A DNA stretch of 64,000 bases, from positions 62,001 through 126,000 of the forward strand of contig NZ_JAHRCU010000007.1 in NCBI RefSeq assembly GCF_019083995.1. The letters are read 5' to 3'. Both the position numbers and the translations under genes were made by a program. The DNA is from Roseococcus sp. SDR (GTDB lineage Bacteria; Pseudomonadota; Alphaproteobacteria; Acetobacterales; Acetobacteraceae). Below the pieces are notes generated by a model. That model saw nothing but the letters and a program-made list of their open reading frames with translations. It had not been told where the DNA came from and ran no database searches. Below, one piece after another: positions 21,675-30,834 of this stretch. The stretch's first letter is position 1, and each line of letters begins with the position of its first letter.

Positions 21675-23598
21675 ACTCTCCGGCTTCGACGGAGCCGGCG
21701 ACATCCTGCAGGCATGGCGGCAAGGCATGGCGCCCGAGCCGCTGCTGCTGGTGTCGGAGTGGGCGGACAGGCACCGCAAGCTCGGCAGCCGCGGCAGTGC
21801 GGAACCGGGCGACTGGCGGACAAGCCGCACGCCCTACCTGAAGGACATTATGGACGCGCTGTCGCCCGCGCATCCGGCGCGGCGCATCGTCTTCATGAAG
21901 GGCGCCCAGGTCGGCGGCACAGAGTGCGGCAACAACTGGATCGGCTATGTCATCCACCATGCGCCGGGCCCGATGATGGCGGTGCAGCCGACGACGGAAC
22001 TTGCGAAGCGCTTCTCCGACCAGCGCATCGATACGCTGATCGAGGAGACGCCGGTCCTGAAAGAGCGGGTTGCGCCGGCGCGATCCCGCGACAGTGGTAA
22101 TCGCCAATTGTCGAAAGAGTTTCTCGGCGGCGTGCTGGTGATGACCGGCGCGAACAGCGCGGTTGGCCTGCGCTCCATGTCTGCGCGATGGCTGTTCCTC
22201 GACGAGATCGATGCATATCCGGGAGACGTCGAGGAAGAGGGTGATCCCGTCGCGCTGGTGGAGGCCCGCGCGCGCACCTTCGGCTGGCGGCGCAAGGCGT
22301 TCCTGGTCTCGACGCCGAAGATCGCTGGCATGTCGCGCATCGAGCGCGAGTACGAAGCCACCGACCAGCGGCGGTTCTTCCTGCCGTGCCCTCACTGCGG
22401 CACGATGCAGGCGCTGAAATTCGAGCGGCTTCGGTGGGAGAAGGGCGACCCCAGGACCGTCCATTACGAGTGCGAAGCCTGCGACGGCCACATCGGCGAG
22501 CAGCACAAGACAGCCATGCTGGATGCGGGCGAATGGCGTGCCACGGCGGTGGCAGAGGACCCCTATGCCATCGGCTTCCACCTGTCCGCCCTCTACTCGC
22601 CTGTTGGCTGGTACTCCTGGGAGCAGGCCGCACGGGACTGGGATGCGGCACAGGGCAACGACCGCGAACTGAAGACCTTCAAGAATACGGTGCTCGGGGA
22701 GACATGGCAGGAGACCGGCGACGCGCCTGATTGGCAGCGTCTCTACGACCGCCGGGAGACCTGGACGCCCGGCACGGTGCCGGCCGGCTGCCTCCTCCTG
22801 ACCGCAGGCGTCGACGTCCAGCGCGACCGCCTCGAGGTTTCGGTGTGGGGATGGGGCCGCGACCGCCAGTCCTGGCTGGCGGACCATCGCATTCTTCCGG
22901 GGAACCCGTTCGAAGCGCAGCTGTGGGACGACCTCCGGGCCATGCTCGGCGAGACCTGGGAGCACGAGAGCAGGCATCGCCTGCCCTTGTCGCTCGCCGC
23001 GATTGACAGCGGCGACGGCATGACCACGGCCGAGGTCTATCTCTTCGTCCGCGGAACCGGCGGCAGGGCGATCGCCATCAAGGGCCAGGACGGGCTGCGC
23101 GCCGCGGTCGGCCTGCCTTCGCCTACTGAGGTCAAACGCGGCGGCCTCCGGCTCGGGGGCCTCAAGGTCTGGCCGGTCGGTTCGTCGTTCCTGAAGGGCG
23201 AGACCTACGGCTGGCTCAAGCTGGAGCGACCGACCGAAGAAAGCGGCGACCCGTTCCCGGCAGGCTTCATCCACCTTCCGATGCACGCCGCCGGTGAAGA
23301 GTACTGCCGGCAGATCACAGCCGAGCAGTTGGTCGCACGTGCCGGCCGGAACGGCTTCCGCAAGCTGGAATGGGTGAAGACCCGCGAACGGAACGAGGCA
23401 CTCGACTGCAGGCTCTATGCCCGCGCCGCTGCGGTCGCACTGGGCGTGGAGAGCTGGACCGACGACCGGTGGGAGAAGCTGGCCGACGCGCTGTCTCTGC
23501 CGCCTCCCGAAACTTCACCGACACCCCCGCATGCGTCTTCCTCGGTCGGGACGCGGCCACGGGGATGGATTGCTCCCCGCGGCGGTTGGCTGCGCTGA
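21652..23598 (+). CDS. phage terminase large subunit, GpA family
   Basis: A 648-residue packaging motor-nuclease. It has the GpA-type Walker A FMKGAQVGGTE (around 81-91), Walker B LFLDEID (181-187), a CPHC...CEAC zinc pair near residue 245-275, and a C-terminal nuclease region with DVQRDRLEVSVWGWG and AIDSGDGMTTAEVY. It cuts phage concatemers and pumps DNA into proheads. The lambda-type GpA suggests cohesive-end packaging. Confidence 0.96.
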   Translation: MSDSVSAELSGFDGAGDILQAWRQGMAPEPLLLVSEWADRHRKLGSRGSAEPGDWRTSRTPYLKDIMDALSPAHPARRIVFMKGAQVGGTECGNNWIGYVIHHAPGPMMAVQPTTELAKRFSDQRIDTLIEETPVLKERVAPARSRDSGNRQLSKEFLGGVLVMTGANSAVGLRSMSARWLFLDEIDAYPGDVEEEGDPVALVEARARTFGWRRKAFLVSTPKIAGMSRIEREYEATDQRRFFLPCPHCGTMQALKFERLRWEKGDPRTVHYECEACDGHIGEQHKTAMLDAGEWRATAVAEDPYAIGFHLSALYSPVGWYSWEQAARDWDAAQGNDRELKTFKNTVLGETWQETGDAPDWQRLYDRRETWTPGTVPAGCLLLTAGVDVQRDRLEVSVWGWGRDRQSWLADHRILPGNPFEAQLWDDLRAMLGETWEHESRHRLPLSLAAIDSGDGMTTAEVYLFVRGTGGRAIAIKGQDGLRAAVGLPSPTEVKRGGLRLGGLKVWPVGSSFLKGETYGWLKLERPTEESGDPFPAGFIHLPMHAAGEEYCRQITAEQLVARAGRNGFRKLEWVKTRERNEALDCRLYARAAAVALGVESWTDDRWEKLADALSLPPPETSPTPPHASSSVGTRPRGWIAPRGGWLR

Positions 23599-23610
23599 AC
23601 GGAGATTCTG

Positions 23611-25065
23611 ATGCTCCTCACTGACATGGACCACGGCGCTCCGCCGGTCACCTTCGCGGACGCGATGTTGGATCCTTCCGGCCGTCTGAAGATGGCACGG
23701 GGCCAGAACGTCTATGACGTCGATTTCGAGTATGGGCAGCAGCCGCTTCGCTGGGAGAACTTCACCAGCGGGACCGCCAGCATCCTGCACATGCCGATGG
23801 AAGGCGGCGTGCGCATGCGCGTCGCCGCAGCAAACGACATCGCCATCCGGCAATCGAAGCCGTACTTCCGCTATCAGCCGAGCAAGGGCATCTATGCGTC
23901 CGCTGCAGTGTTGTTCGGAGCGCCGGCCGCCGGTGTCATCCGGCGCGTTGGCATGTTCGACAGCGATAATGGCGTGTTCTTCGAACAGGATGCGACCGGC
24001 CTGTTCGCGGTGCGGCGCGCGAACACCGGCGCGGGCGTCGTGGATACGCGCGTCGCGCAGCGCGACTGGAACATCAACCCGCTGAATGGCGCAGGGCCGG
24101 CAGGCCGGACACTTGATCCCTCGGCCATCCAGATGGCCGTGATGGACTATGCTTGGTATGGCGCTGGCCGCTGCCGGCTGGGCTTCGTCATCGGCGGCAA
24201 GCTGATCTGGTGCCACCAATTCCAGCAAGCCAACGTTGCTGGTGCTGTCCTTCCCTGGTCGCGCACGGGCAACCTCCCGTGCCGCTATGAGATCAGGCGC
24301 AGCAACGCAGGCACCGCCGACTTCTGGCACTGGGGCGTCTCGGTGGTCGTCGAGGGTGGCTTCGACGAGCAGCGCGGCTTCACCTTCCCGCACGCATTGG
24401 ACACCCGTGTCGCCGTCACCGCCCGGCGCCCGATCTTGTCCTCGCGCGTCCGGCCGCTCGGCGCGATCAATAGCAGCGGCACCGCCACCGGCGGCGGCAC
24501 CAACTCGCTTTCCAACAGCGGCGCAGGCTGGACGACAAACCAATGGCGCGGCCAATACGTCTTCACGACCGGCGGCACCGGCGCAGGCCAGATTGCGCGC
24601 ATCACCGGCAACTCCTCCACCACGCTGACGGTCGATAATCCGCTGACGCTGTCCGCGTCGCCGTTTTCGCCCGCACCAGCGGCCGGCACAACCTATCAGA
24701 TCGGCCTCGTCAATCGGGGCAATCTCAACCCGCGCCAGTTGGTGATCTCGGCGGATGCCGCCGCCTATGTCGAATTGATCCTCAACGGCACCCTGACGGG
24801 CGCGACTTGGGCGGGCCTCGCGGCGAACGGTTCGCCGAGCAGCCTTTCGGAGCGCGATGTCTCAGCCACCGCAATATCGGCCGGCGAGCGCATCCTCGGC
24901 ACCTACGCGATGGCGGGGACGACCGTCATCGACCTTCGCGACGTGCAGCCGCTGGGGACCAACATCCTGGGCACGACGCCTGATGTTCTCTCGGTCGTCG
25001 CGACGTCCTTCAGCGGCACCGCCAATATCGCGGCGTCGATGAACTATCAGGAAGCCATGTCCTGA
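23611..25065 (+). CDS. unidentified virion-like protein inserted between terminase and joiner
   Basis: A 484-residue protein with no family I can name. It is rich in Gly, Thr, Asn and Ser, and is probably all-beta with no signal peptide. Residues about 285-370 contain a module I associate with tail-fibre or decoration proteins (AGWTTNQWRGQYVFTTGGTG, then AGQIARITGNSSTTLTVDNPL). ACGGAGATTCTG precedes the ATG, and TGATG couples it to the gpW-like gene. Lambda-like phages have nothing comparable here, so it may be an acquired structural gene. The existence of the gene is well supported; its role is not. Confidence 0.8.
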   Translation: MLLTDMDHGAPPVTFADAMLDPSGRLKMARGQNVYDVDFEYGQQPLRWENFTSGTASILHMPMEGGVRMRVAAANDIAIRQSKPYFRYQPSKGIYASAAVLFGAPAAGVIRRVGMFDSDNGVFFEQDATGLFAVRRANTGAGVVDTRVAQRDWNINPLNGAGPAGRTLDPSAIQMAVMDYAWYGAGRCRLGFVIGGKLIWCHQFQQANVAGAVLPWSRTGNLPCRYEIRRSNAGTADFWHWGVSVVVEGGFDEQRGFTFPHALDTRVAVTARRPILSSRVRPLGAINSSGTATGGGTNSLSNSGAGWTTNQWRGQYVFTTGGTGAGQIARITGNSSTTLTVDNPLTLSASPFSPAPAAGTTYQIGLVNRGNLNPRQLVISADAAAYVELILNGTLTGATWAGLAANGSPSSLSERDVSATAISAGERILGTYAMAGTTVIDLRDVQPLGTNILGTTPDVLSVVATSFSGTANIAASMNYQEAMS

Positions 25066-25292
25066 TGTCTGCCGAGGCACTCGCATGGGCGCTGGCGCAG
25101 GCGCCCGGGACCGCTGCCCGCGTCCTGGCCGCTGCCTACTCGTCGGGCGCGCTTCGCGTCACTCATGACGGCAAGACGATCGAGTACCGCTCCACTGGCG
25201 AGATCATGAAGGCCATCGAGACCCTGCGTGGAGCGGCTCTGCCGTCGGCCCGCCGGCCGGCGGTCACGCTCGGCACGTTCTCCAGGCTCTGA
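25065..25292 (+). CDS. gpW-like head-tail joining protein
   Basis: A 75-residue protein with an N-terminal helix, a two-strand core (GALRVTHDGKTIEYRS) and a final helix (TGEIMKAIETLRGA). This is the gpW pattern and lies directly upstream of the portal gene, as gpW does in lambda. It should complete the head-tail connector. Confidence 0.78.
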   Translation: MSAEALAWALAQAPGTAARVLAAAYSSGALRVTHDGKTIEYRSTGEIMKAIETLRGAALPSARRPAVTLGTFSRL

Positions 25293-25301
25293 GGTCGGCA
25301 C

Positions 25302-26780
25302 ATGATGAACCGGCTTCAACGCGCGTGGCAGGCGCTGCGTGGATACGAAGCCGCGAAGGACACCCGCTCGTCGAGCGCGTGGCGTCCGTCCGGCAGCAGT
25401 GCAACCGCCGAGGTCGGCGCCGCAGCGGTGACCATCGCCCGGCGCGCACGCGATGCGGTGCGCAACGACCCCTACGCGGCCCGTATCGTTGATCTCTGGT
25501 CCGGCAATCTGGTCGGCGCAGGTATCACCACCCGCTGGCCCGATGCGGCGCACAGCGATGCATGGCGCCGCTGGGCGGAGAGCACGGAGTGCGATGCCGA
25601 GCGCACGCTCGATCTGTATGGCCTTCAGGCCCTGATTACGCGGGCGGCGGTTGAGAGCGGGGAGTGCTTCGTCCGGTTCCTCCCCGAGCGGCCGACTGCC
25701 AGAAACCCGATTGGCCTGCGGCTGCAGGTGCTGGAGAGCGATTTCCTCGACGCGTCCCGCGACAGCTTCGTCGGCGAGGATGCGACCATCCAGGGCATCC
25801 ACCTGGATCCGGTGGGGCGCCCGAAAGGCTATTGGCTGTACCGGCAGCACCCGGGCCAGACGTGGTTCATGCCGAACATGCCGGGTGCCAGCGCCTATGT
25901 GCCCGCCCGCGACGTCCTGCACATCTATCGCAAGCGCCGCCCCGGCCAGCTGCGCGACGTCTCCTGGCTTGCGCCTGTGCTTCTGCGGCTGCGCGACCTC
26001 GGTGACTATGAGGCCGCGCTGCTGATGAAGGCCAAGATCGAGGCTTGCCTCGCGATTGTCAGCAGCGGTGCCGGCGAAGACGCACTCACCGGCTCGGCCG
26101 CGGGACTTCTGAAAGACAGCGAGGGGCGGACCGTCGAGGCCCTGGAACCGGGCATGATCCTGCACCGGGAAGGGCCGGGCAGCATCGAGGTCGTGAACCC
26201 CTCCGGCGGCGGCAGCCATTCCGCCTTTGCCCGGCGTGCGCTGGAGGCCTCGGCTGTGGGGACCGGTCTCACCTACGACCAAGTCTCCGGTGACCTCACC
26301 CAGGCCAATTACTCCTCGCTGCGCGCCGGCAAGATCGAGTTCCGCAGGCTCTGCGAGCAGATCCAGTACGGTATGCTGATCCCGATGCTGGTGCGCCCCA
26401 TCGCGGAGCGCTTCCATGCTCAGGGCGCGCTGGCGGGGTTGTGGGCGCCTGACTTCCCCGATGGCGTGAGCCACATGCCACCGGCGCATGAGATGATCGA
26501 TCCGCTGAAGGACACGGTGGCGCTGATCGCGCAGGTGCGTGCGGGCTTCGTCCCGCAGCCTGAGGCGACGGGTGCGTTCGGCTACGACTTCCGCGCCGTC
26601 GTGGAGATGATCCGCGAAGCGAATGCCCTGCTCGACGAAGCCGGCATTTCGCTCGACACCGACCCGCGCCGCGTCGCCAAGACCGGCGTCGCGCAGGACC
26701 CGGCCCAGATGGCAGCAATCGAAATCGCCGCAACGGGTGCTGCTTCACCGGCGCGGCAGAACGCGCAGCAGCAGGGATAA
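25302..26780 (+). CDS. phage portal protein, lambda family
   Basis: A 492-residue portal. Early helical segment ARRARDAVRNDPYAARIVDLWSGNLVG, then GLRLQVLESDFLD, the segment RPGQLRDVSWLAPVL and GLTYDQVSGDLTQANYSSLRAG are the recognisable lambda-family portal blocks. It would form the dodecameric DNA channel at the capsid vertex. It is followed four bases later by the protease-capsid fusion. Confidence 0.95.
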   Translation: MMNRLQRAWQALRGYEAAKDTRSSSAWRPSGSSATAEVGAAAVTIARRARDAVRNDPYAARIVDLWSGNLVGAGITTRWPDAAHSDAWRRWAESTECDAERTLDLYGLQALITRAAVESGECFVRFLPERPTARNPIGLRLQVLESDFLDASRDSFVGEDATIQGIHLDPVGRPKGYWLYRQHPGQTWFMPNMPGASAYVPARDVLHIYRKRRPGQLRDVSWLAPVLLRLRDLGDYEAALLMKAKIEACLAIVSSGAGEDALTGSAAGLLKDSEGRTVEALEPGMILHREGPGSIEVVNPSGGGSHSAFARRALEASAVGTGLTYDQVSGDLTQANYSSLRAGKIEFRRLCEQIQYGMLIPMLVRPIAERFHAQGALAGLWAPDFPDGVSHMPPAHEMIDPLKDTVALIAQVRAGFVPQPEATGAFGYDFRAVVEMIREANALLDEAGISLDTDPRRVAKTGVAQDPAQMAAIEIAATGAASPARQNAQQQG

Positions 26781-26783
26781 ACC

Positions 26784-28829
26784 ATGACCGAGACCGTCGA
26801 AGAAGCGACGCAGCCCCCGGCTGCGCCGCAACCGCAACCCATGCCTATCGTCGCGCGCCGGGCGCTGCAGGCCCCCGCGACGATCAACGAAGCGGACCGC
26901 ACGGTCGAAGTCGTCTGGTCTGTCGGGGCGCGTGCCGAGAACTGGGTGCCGGGACTGGGGCGCATCATCGAGGAACTCGACATGTCCCCGGGCGCCGTCC
27001 GGATGGACCTGCTTCGAGGCGGACGCGCGCCTGTCCTCGACTGCCACAATTCCTGGGGCGCCCGCTCGGTCCTGGGCTTGGTGACAGCGGCGCGCATCGA
27101 GGGCGGCAGGGGCATCGCGACGCTGCAATTCTCGCGCGCCGCCGACGTCGATCCGGTCTGGCAGCGCGTGCTGGAGGGCACGCTGCGAAGCGTCAGCGTC
27201 GGCTACCGGGTCTTCCGGTACGAGCAGCTGATCGACCCGGTGTCCAACAAGATCACCTATCGCGCAGTCGATTGGGAGCCCTTCGAAATCTCTGTCGTCC
27301 CCATCCCGGTGGATGCGGCTGCCGGAGTGCGCGGCGAGGCGGATGGGGGCCGCCCGCTCGTCGCTATTGAACCCCCGATTCCCACCACCGAGCAGGAGAA
27401 CATCATGGCCGTCACGCCGAACCCGGCGACCGACGCGGGCAACGCGCCGGCCGTCACGCCCCCTTCCGCCCCGCCCCCGCCCATGGAGGCAAACCGTGCT
27501 GTGCCGCCCTCCGACCCGGCTGCCGAAGCCGTGCAGGTGGAGCGCGCCCGTATCGCTTCCCTCGAACCTGCCATCACGTCGGCGCGTGCGCTCCTGCCGG
27601 ACGCCACGGTGGACTCTCTCCGCGCCCGCGCTGTGACCGAGGGCTGGACGGTCGAGCGCTTCCGCGGTGCGCTGTTCGACGCCCTGTCGCAGGGCGGGGG
27701 TCGTCCGTCGCAGCCGGCCAACCCCACGGCCAGCACCCCGTCGCGCGCCGATCCGTCCGAGGTCATCGATGCGATGGCTGAGGCGATCGCGGTGCGCGCG
27801 ATGCCCGGCTATCAGGCGCCGACGCACAACCGGCACCAAGAGTTCCTGGGCTGGCGTCCGCTGGACATGATCCGCGAGATCATGGTGCTGCGTGGCGAAC
27901 AGCAAGTGCCGCGTGATCCGATCCGCATCGCGGAACGCGCCTTCCACACCACCAGCGATTTCCCGCTGCTGCTCTCCGCCGCTGCGAACAAGATGCTGAT
28001 CGCTGCGTACCAGCCGGCGCAGCCGACCTACCGCCAGATTTTCCTCCGCCGCGACTTCCGCGACTTCAAGCCGCACCGGCACCTGCGCGTGGGTGACTTC
28101 CCCACACTGCTGCCGCTGATGGAGAACGGCGAGATCCAGGCCGGCACCATGTCCGAGAGCCAGGAGATCGTCCTGCTGCAGACCTTCGCGCGGCGCATCC
28201 GCGTGACGCGTCCCATGCTGGTGAACGACGACCTCGGCGCTTTCACTGACTTCGCCGGTGCCATCGGCCGTCGCGTCGCCGACTTCGAGAACGCGACTGC
28301 GTACGGCCTGATGAACTTGGCGAGTGGCGATGGCCCCACGCTGACGACCGGCAACGCTGCCGTATTCGGTACGGCTGCGGCGCGCGCCAACAAGGCGTCC
28401 GCAGGCACCGCGCTCGACTTGGGCAACCTCGCCGCAGGTCGTGGCGCGATCATGCGCCAGCGCACGCTGGATGGCATTCCGATCAACGTCGGCGACCAGA
28501 TGCGGCTGCTCGTTGGCCCGAACCTCGAACTGCCGGCCCGGCAGCTCACCGTGCCGGTCGCCGCCAATCAGATCGGACAGGCGAACGTATTCGCGTCCTT
28601 CGTTCAGCCGGTGGTCGAGCCGCAGATCCCGAACAACCGCTGGTACCTGTTCGCCGATCCGGCCAACGCGCCTGTCTACGTCTACGGGTACCTGAATGGG
28701 GCGGAGGGGCCACAGGTCACCACCGGTCCGGTGCAGGGCGTGGACGGTGTCGAGGTCCAGGTGATCTTCGACTTCGGTGTCGGCGCCATCGACTACCGCG
28801 GCGGCTGGTTCAACCCGGGCACCGTCTGA
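26784..28829 (+). CDS. prohead protease-major capsid protein fusion
   Basis: A 681-residue fusion. Residues about 20-195 are a prohead protease with VLDCHNSWGARSVLG (His) and TLRSVSVGYRV (Ser), followed by WEPFEISVVPIPVD, the usual end of that domain. Residues about 205-330 are Pro/Ala-rich then helical and would act as scaffold. Residues about 335-681 are the capsid domain, ending with dimer-like strands (VEVQVIFDFGVGAIDYRGGWFN). The protease must cut itself free during maturation. Fusions of this kind exist in Mu-like and other phages. Confidence 0.9.
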   Translation: MTETVEEATQPPAAPQPQPMPIVARRALQAPATINEADRTVEVVWSVGARAENWVPGLGRIIEELDMSPGAVRMDLLRGGRAPVLDCHNSWGARSVLGLVTAARIEGGRGIATLQFSRAADVDPVWQRVLEGTLRSVSVGYRVFRYEQLIDPVSNKITYRAVDWEPFEISVVPIPVDAAAGVRGEADGGRPLVAIEPPIPTTEQENIMAVTPNPATDAGNAPAVTPPSAPPPPMEANRAVPPSDPAAEAVQVERARIASLEPAITSARALLPDATVDSLRARAVTEGWTVERFRGALFDALSQGGGRPSQPANPTASTPSRADPSEVIDAMAEAIAVRAMPGYQAPTHNRHQEFLGWRPLDMIREIMVLRGEQQVPRDPIRIAERAFHTTSDFPLLLSAAANKMLIAAYQPAQPTYRQIFLRRDFRDFKPHRHLRVGDFPTLLPLMENGEIQAGTMSESQEIVLLQTFARRIRVTRPMLVNDDLGAFTDFAGAIGRRVADFENATAYGLMNLASGDGPTLTTGNAAVFGTAAARANKASAGTALDLGNLAAGRGAIMRQRTLDGIPINVGDQMRLLVGPNLELPARQLTVPVAANQIGQANVFASFVQPVVEPQIPNNRWYLFADPANAPVYVYGYLNGAEGPQVTTGPVQGVDGVEVQVIFDFGVGAIDYRGGWFNPGTV

Positions 28830-28886
28830 TCCCTCTCGCCTGGGCATCCGCCAGGGCGCCACCCTCTTCATCACGGAGATCAAGCC

Positions 28887-29237
28887 ATGCGTAACAACCG
28901 GCGCCCGGCAGGGCGCAGCATCCCCATGATCGTGCCCTATGCCGGAGGTATCCTGTCCGGCCAGGGAATGCTTGTCGGTGCGTTCTTCGGCGTCGCGGCG
29001 ATGGACGCGGCGCAGAACGCGACTGTCGAATGCGAGGTCGGCGGCGAATTCGACCTGACCAAGGAGCCGTCGCTCGCCATCACGGCGGGCGCGCGCGTCT
29101 TCTGGGACAACACGAACCGCCGCATCACGACCACCGCGACCGGCAACTTCCAGGTCGGCATCTGCACGGTCGCCGCCCAGGCCGCCGATGCCAATGTGGC
29201 CGTGCTGCTGGCCCGCGTGCCGGCATCCGGCGCGTAA
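28887..29237 (+). CDS. DUF2190 capsid decoration-type protein
   Basis: A 116-residue protein with IVPYAGGILSGQGMLVGAFFGVA and TAGARVFWDNTNRRITTTATGNFQVGICT, the DUF2190 signature. Members sit just after capsid genes and are thought to decorate or stabilise heads. An ACGGAGATCAAG ribosome site precedes the ATG. Its stop overlaps the endolysin start by one base. Confidence 0.9.
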   Translation: MRNNRRPAGRSIPMIVPYAGGILSGQGMLVGAFFGVAAMDAAQNATVECEVGGEFDLTKEPSLAITAGARVFWDNTNRRITTTATGNFQVGICTVAAQAADANVAVLLARVPASGA

Positions 29238-29632
29238 TGTCGTCCGCCCTGCTGCCGCGCGACCGGGAGCGGTTGCGCGGCGTGCATCCCGATCTCGTGC
29301 GCGTCGTCGAGCGCGCGCGCGAGATCGCCTCCTTTATCGTCGTCGAAGGGCTGCGGACGCGCCAGCGCCAAGCCGAACTCTTTGCCGCGGGGAAGTCCAA
29401 GACCATGAACAGCAGGCACATCACCGGCCATGCTGTCGATCTCGCTCCCTGGGATGACGACGGCGACGGTGTTCCCGAAACCGGCGAAATCGCATGGAGC
29501 CGCGACGCCATGGCGCCTGTGGTCGCAGCAATGCGGCAGGCAGCCGCCGCGCTCGGAATCCCGCTGGTCCACGGCCACGACTGGGGCTGGGACAGTCCGC
29601 ACCACGAGTTAGACCGTAAGGTATATCCATGA
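29237..29632 (+). CDS. M15-family peptidase endolysin
   Basis: A 131-residue peptidoglycan peptidase. Zinc ligands His61 and Asp68 are in SRHITGHAVDLAPW, and the third ligand is in the DSPHHEL segment (His122/123). It lacks a signal peptide, so it depends on the holin for access to the wall. It forms a lysis group with the spanins just downstream. The ATG at 29237 sits in TAATG with the preceding stop. Confidence 0.92.
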   Translation: MSSALLPRDRERLRGVHPDLVRVVERAREIASFIVVEGLRTRQRQAELFAAGKSKTMNSRHITGHAVDLAPWDDDGDGVPETGEIAWSRDAMAPVVAAMRQAAAALGIPLVHGHDWGWDSPHHELDRKVYP

Positions 29633-30093
29633 TCCCCGCAGCCATTGCGGCATGGGCAGGCCGGCATGCCGCGAAGATCGTGGTGGTGCTGGCGTTGATC
29701 GGCGCCATCGGCGCGGCTGCCCTGTTCCGTGAGCAGCGCGATACCGCGCGCATGGAAGCCGCACAGGCCGATGCACGCGCGAGGGCCAATGCGGATGCCC
29801 TGGAGCAGGCACAAGCCACACACGCGCGCCAGATGGCCGCGGTGGCGGCTGACGCTGAGCGTGCGCGCACGGAGGCGGTCCGGCTCAGCACCGATCTGGA
29901 GGCAATCCGCCGTGATCCATCGCATGCGTCTGCTGCCGCTCCTGTGCTGCGTGGCACTATTGAGCGCCTGCGGGCAGTCCGCGTCGCCGGAGGTACGGCT
30001 GGTTTATCTGCGGCCGCCGGAGGCGCTCCTGACATGCGCGCCAGCACCGCCATTACCGGCGGCATCGCGCCTGACGCAGGGGCAGGTCGCTGA
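29629..30093 (+). CDS. inner-membrane spanin (Rz-like)
   Basis: A 154-residue protein with one N-terminal membrane helix (about 16-33) and a long charged coiled coil (EQRDTARMEAAQADARARANADALEQ ...). This is the i-spanin architecture. It overlaps the endolysin by four bases and contains most of Rz1 in another frame. With Rz1 it should fuse inner and outer membranes at the end of lysis. Confidence 0.85.
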   Translation: MIPAAIAAWAGRHAAKIVVVLALIGAIGAAALFREQRDTARMEAAQADARARANADALEQAQATHARQMAAVAADAERARTEAVRLSTDLEAIRRDPSHASAAAPVLRGTIERLRAVRVAGGTAGLSAAAGGAPDMRASTAITGGIAPDAGAGR

Positions 30094-30187
30094 GCTGCTG
30101 CTGGCCTACGATGCGGCTCACGCAGACTGTGCTTCCCGTCTCGCCGCCATCCGAGGCCTTTCCCACGCTGACGAGCGCTCGCGATGA
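29924..30187 (+). CDS. outer-membrane spanin lipoprotein (Rz1-like), nested
   Basis: An 87-residue lipoprotein. The signal MRLLPLLCCVALLSACG ends in lipobox LLSAC, so mature Rz1 begins at that Cys. A Pro-rich stretch (YLRPPEALLTCAPAPPLP) and LTQGQVAELLLAYDAAHADC follow, typical of Rz1. It starts inside the i-spanin gene in a different frame and extends past it. A GTG four codons upstream is an alternative start. Confidence 0.83.
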   Translation: MRLLPLLCCVALLSACGQSASPEVRLVYLRPPEALLTCAPAPPLPAASRLTQGQVAELLLAYDAAHADCASRLAAIRGLSHADERSR

Positions 30188-30486
30188 CAGTCTTTGACGA
30201 CCTCCTTGCTGCACTGCTCATCGATCCGAACATGGCGGTCGATGCATCCTGGCAACGCGGTACTGGTGTGCCGGTGGCCTTGCGCGTGCTGCGGTCGTCA
30301 CCGGACCGGCTGCAGGACGCCTTCGGTACCACGATCATCCAGGCCACGGACATCCTGCAGATCCCCGCATCATTCGGACCAGTCGAGGCCGATGACACCT
30401 TCACGATCGGCACGCTGGTGCTGGCCGTCATGCACACCGAACGCGACGCCGATGGAGTGGCGCAGCGCGTCTTCTGCCGGAGATAG
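30184..30486 (+). CDS. head-tail joining protein (gpFII-like)
   Basis: A 100-residue, beta-rich protein (TGVPVALRVLRSSPDRLQDAFGTTIIQATDILQIP ... DDTFTIGTLVLAVMHTERD). Its size, content and position among head-completion genes fit the lambda FII group that attaches tails to filled heads. The family assignment rests on pattern, not on a unique motif. ATGA overlap with Rz1. Confidence 0.65.
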   Translation: MTVFDDLLAALLIDPNMAVDASWQRGTGVPVALRVLRSSPDRLQDAFGTTIIQATDILQIPASFGPVEADDTFTIGTLVLAVMHTERDADGVAQRVFCRR

Positions 30487-30489
30487 CCG

Positions 30490-30834
30490 ATGCCGCTGAT
30501 GAACCCCGGGCCTTGGGGAATGCTCTTCGAACTCGCGATGGGTGCCGCAGCCGGGATCGCAGGGGGATTCGTGCGGTGGAACAATCCGCAAAGGCGCCGC
30601 ATCGGTCTGTGCCTGCTCTGGGAATTGCCCTCGGCGGCGCTGATCGGCTCGGCCGGCTATGCGCTCGCAGGCCTGCTCGAGCTGAACGACTATGGCCACT
30701 TTCTCTTCGCCTTCATGTTCGGCTACCTCGGGCAGGCCGCGCTCCATGATCTCGCGCTGGCGATCATCCGCTCGCGCGGCGGCATCCCGGGGCCCATCCC
30801 TGACCAACCTCCCGGCCCCGGTCCGCCCGCATGA
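30490..30834 (+). CDS. holin-like membrane protein
   Basis: A 114-residue protein with three hydrophobic segments (about 11-28, 42-62 and 69-88) and a polar Pro-rich C-terminus. I recall similar phage holin-family proteins near lysis genes. It should time lysis by opening the inner membrane to the M15 endolysin. The spacing from the endolysin (three genes apart) is unusual but within the same transcript. Confidence 0.7.
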   Translation: MPLMNPGPWGMLFELAMGAAAGIAGGFVRWNNPQRRRIGLCLLWELPSAALIGSAGYALAGLLELNDYGHFLFAFMFGYLGQAALHDLALAIIRSRGGIPGPIPDQPPGPGPPA

